Assembly (NCBI GenBank): GCA_050313295.1
Contig: JBNPLD010000025.1
Reading direction: 5' to 3' (one strand)
DNA from: S5-A14a sp022766365
GTDB taxonomy: Bacteria; Bacillota; Clostridia; Peptostreptococcales; Anaerovoracaceae
DNA length: 13,592 nucleotides
The first letter of the stretch is position 1; every line of letters starts with the position of its first letter. Shown in pieces: positions 13,550 to 13,592 of this stretch. The translations under genes were made by a program, and so were the position numbers. A model generated the notes under the pieces. The model had not been told where the DNA came from and made no database searches. It was given only the letters and a program-made list of their open reading frames with translations.

Positions 13550-13592
13550 AATTTAAATTTGAAGCGCCGATTGTAAAATGAAGTTGGACATT

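Overview
The window reads as AT-rich chromosomal DNA of a low-GC Gram-positive anaerobe, most likely of class Clostridia. The pointers are strong GGAGG-type ribosome binding sites, some GTG and TTG starts, sigma-A-like promoters with extended -10 elements, AT-rich hairpin-plus-T-run terminators and the gene content (OhrR-type MarR, PadR pairs, ppx-ppk, sfsA, azlCD). I cannot name the genus. Every gene judged intact lies on the + strand; the only minus-strand gene is a broken transposase.

Positions 1-2700 are a patchwork of mobile-DNA debris around one intact gene. The order is: the N-terminal part of an ISL3-family transposase, cut at both ends; an intact Fic-domain protein with an N-terminal helix-turn-helix; an IS256-family transposase missing its N-terminus and carrying one in-frame stop; an unidentified open fragment; and the first ~41 codons of a phage tail tape-measure protein. 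Upstream of the fic gene, six copies of a TTATTCCGATA-like motif stand in one orientation about 20 bp apart, and the last copy fills the spacer of the promoter. This is the most striking unexplained structure in the window.

Positions 2700-5800 begin with a two-gene peroxide-response unit: an OhrR-type MarR repressor with the conserved N-terminal Cys, then a thiol/glutathione peroxidase. The promoter -10 is the first half-site of a TACAAT-ATG-ATTGTA dyad that resembles the Bacillus OhrR operator. A non-coding stretch with weak inverted repeats, a small three-helix membrane protein, and a RelB/DinJ-RelE/ParE toxin-antitoxin pair follow. Both genes of that pair are interrupted only by TAA codons, and after them comes a gene-poor stretch with a terminator.

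Positions 5765-7925 hold a PadR-family repressor translationally overlapped with a four-helix membrane protein of the HAAS/DUF1129 kind, with a 27-bp dyad over the promoter -10. A ClbS/DfsB-family protein with its own strong terminator follows.

Positions 8340-13549 are conserved housekeeping genes. A Pho-box-like direct-repeat array precedes ppx and ppk, which together turn over polyphosphate. Then come sfsA, a strong terminator, and azlC-azlD (branched-chain amino acid exporter) read from their own extended -10 promoter. Gene-free stretches over 300 bp are described as separate entries.
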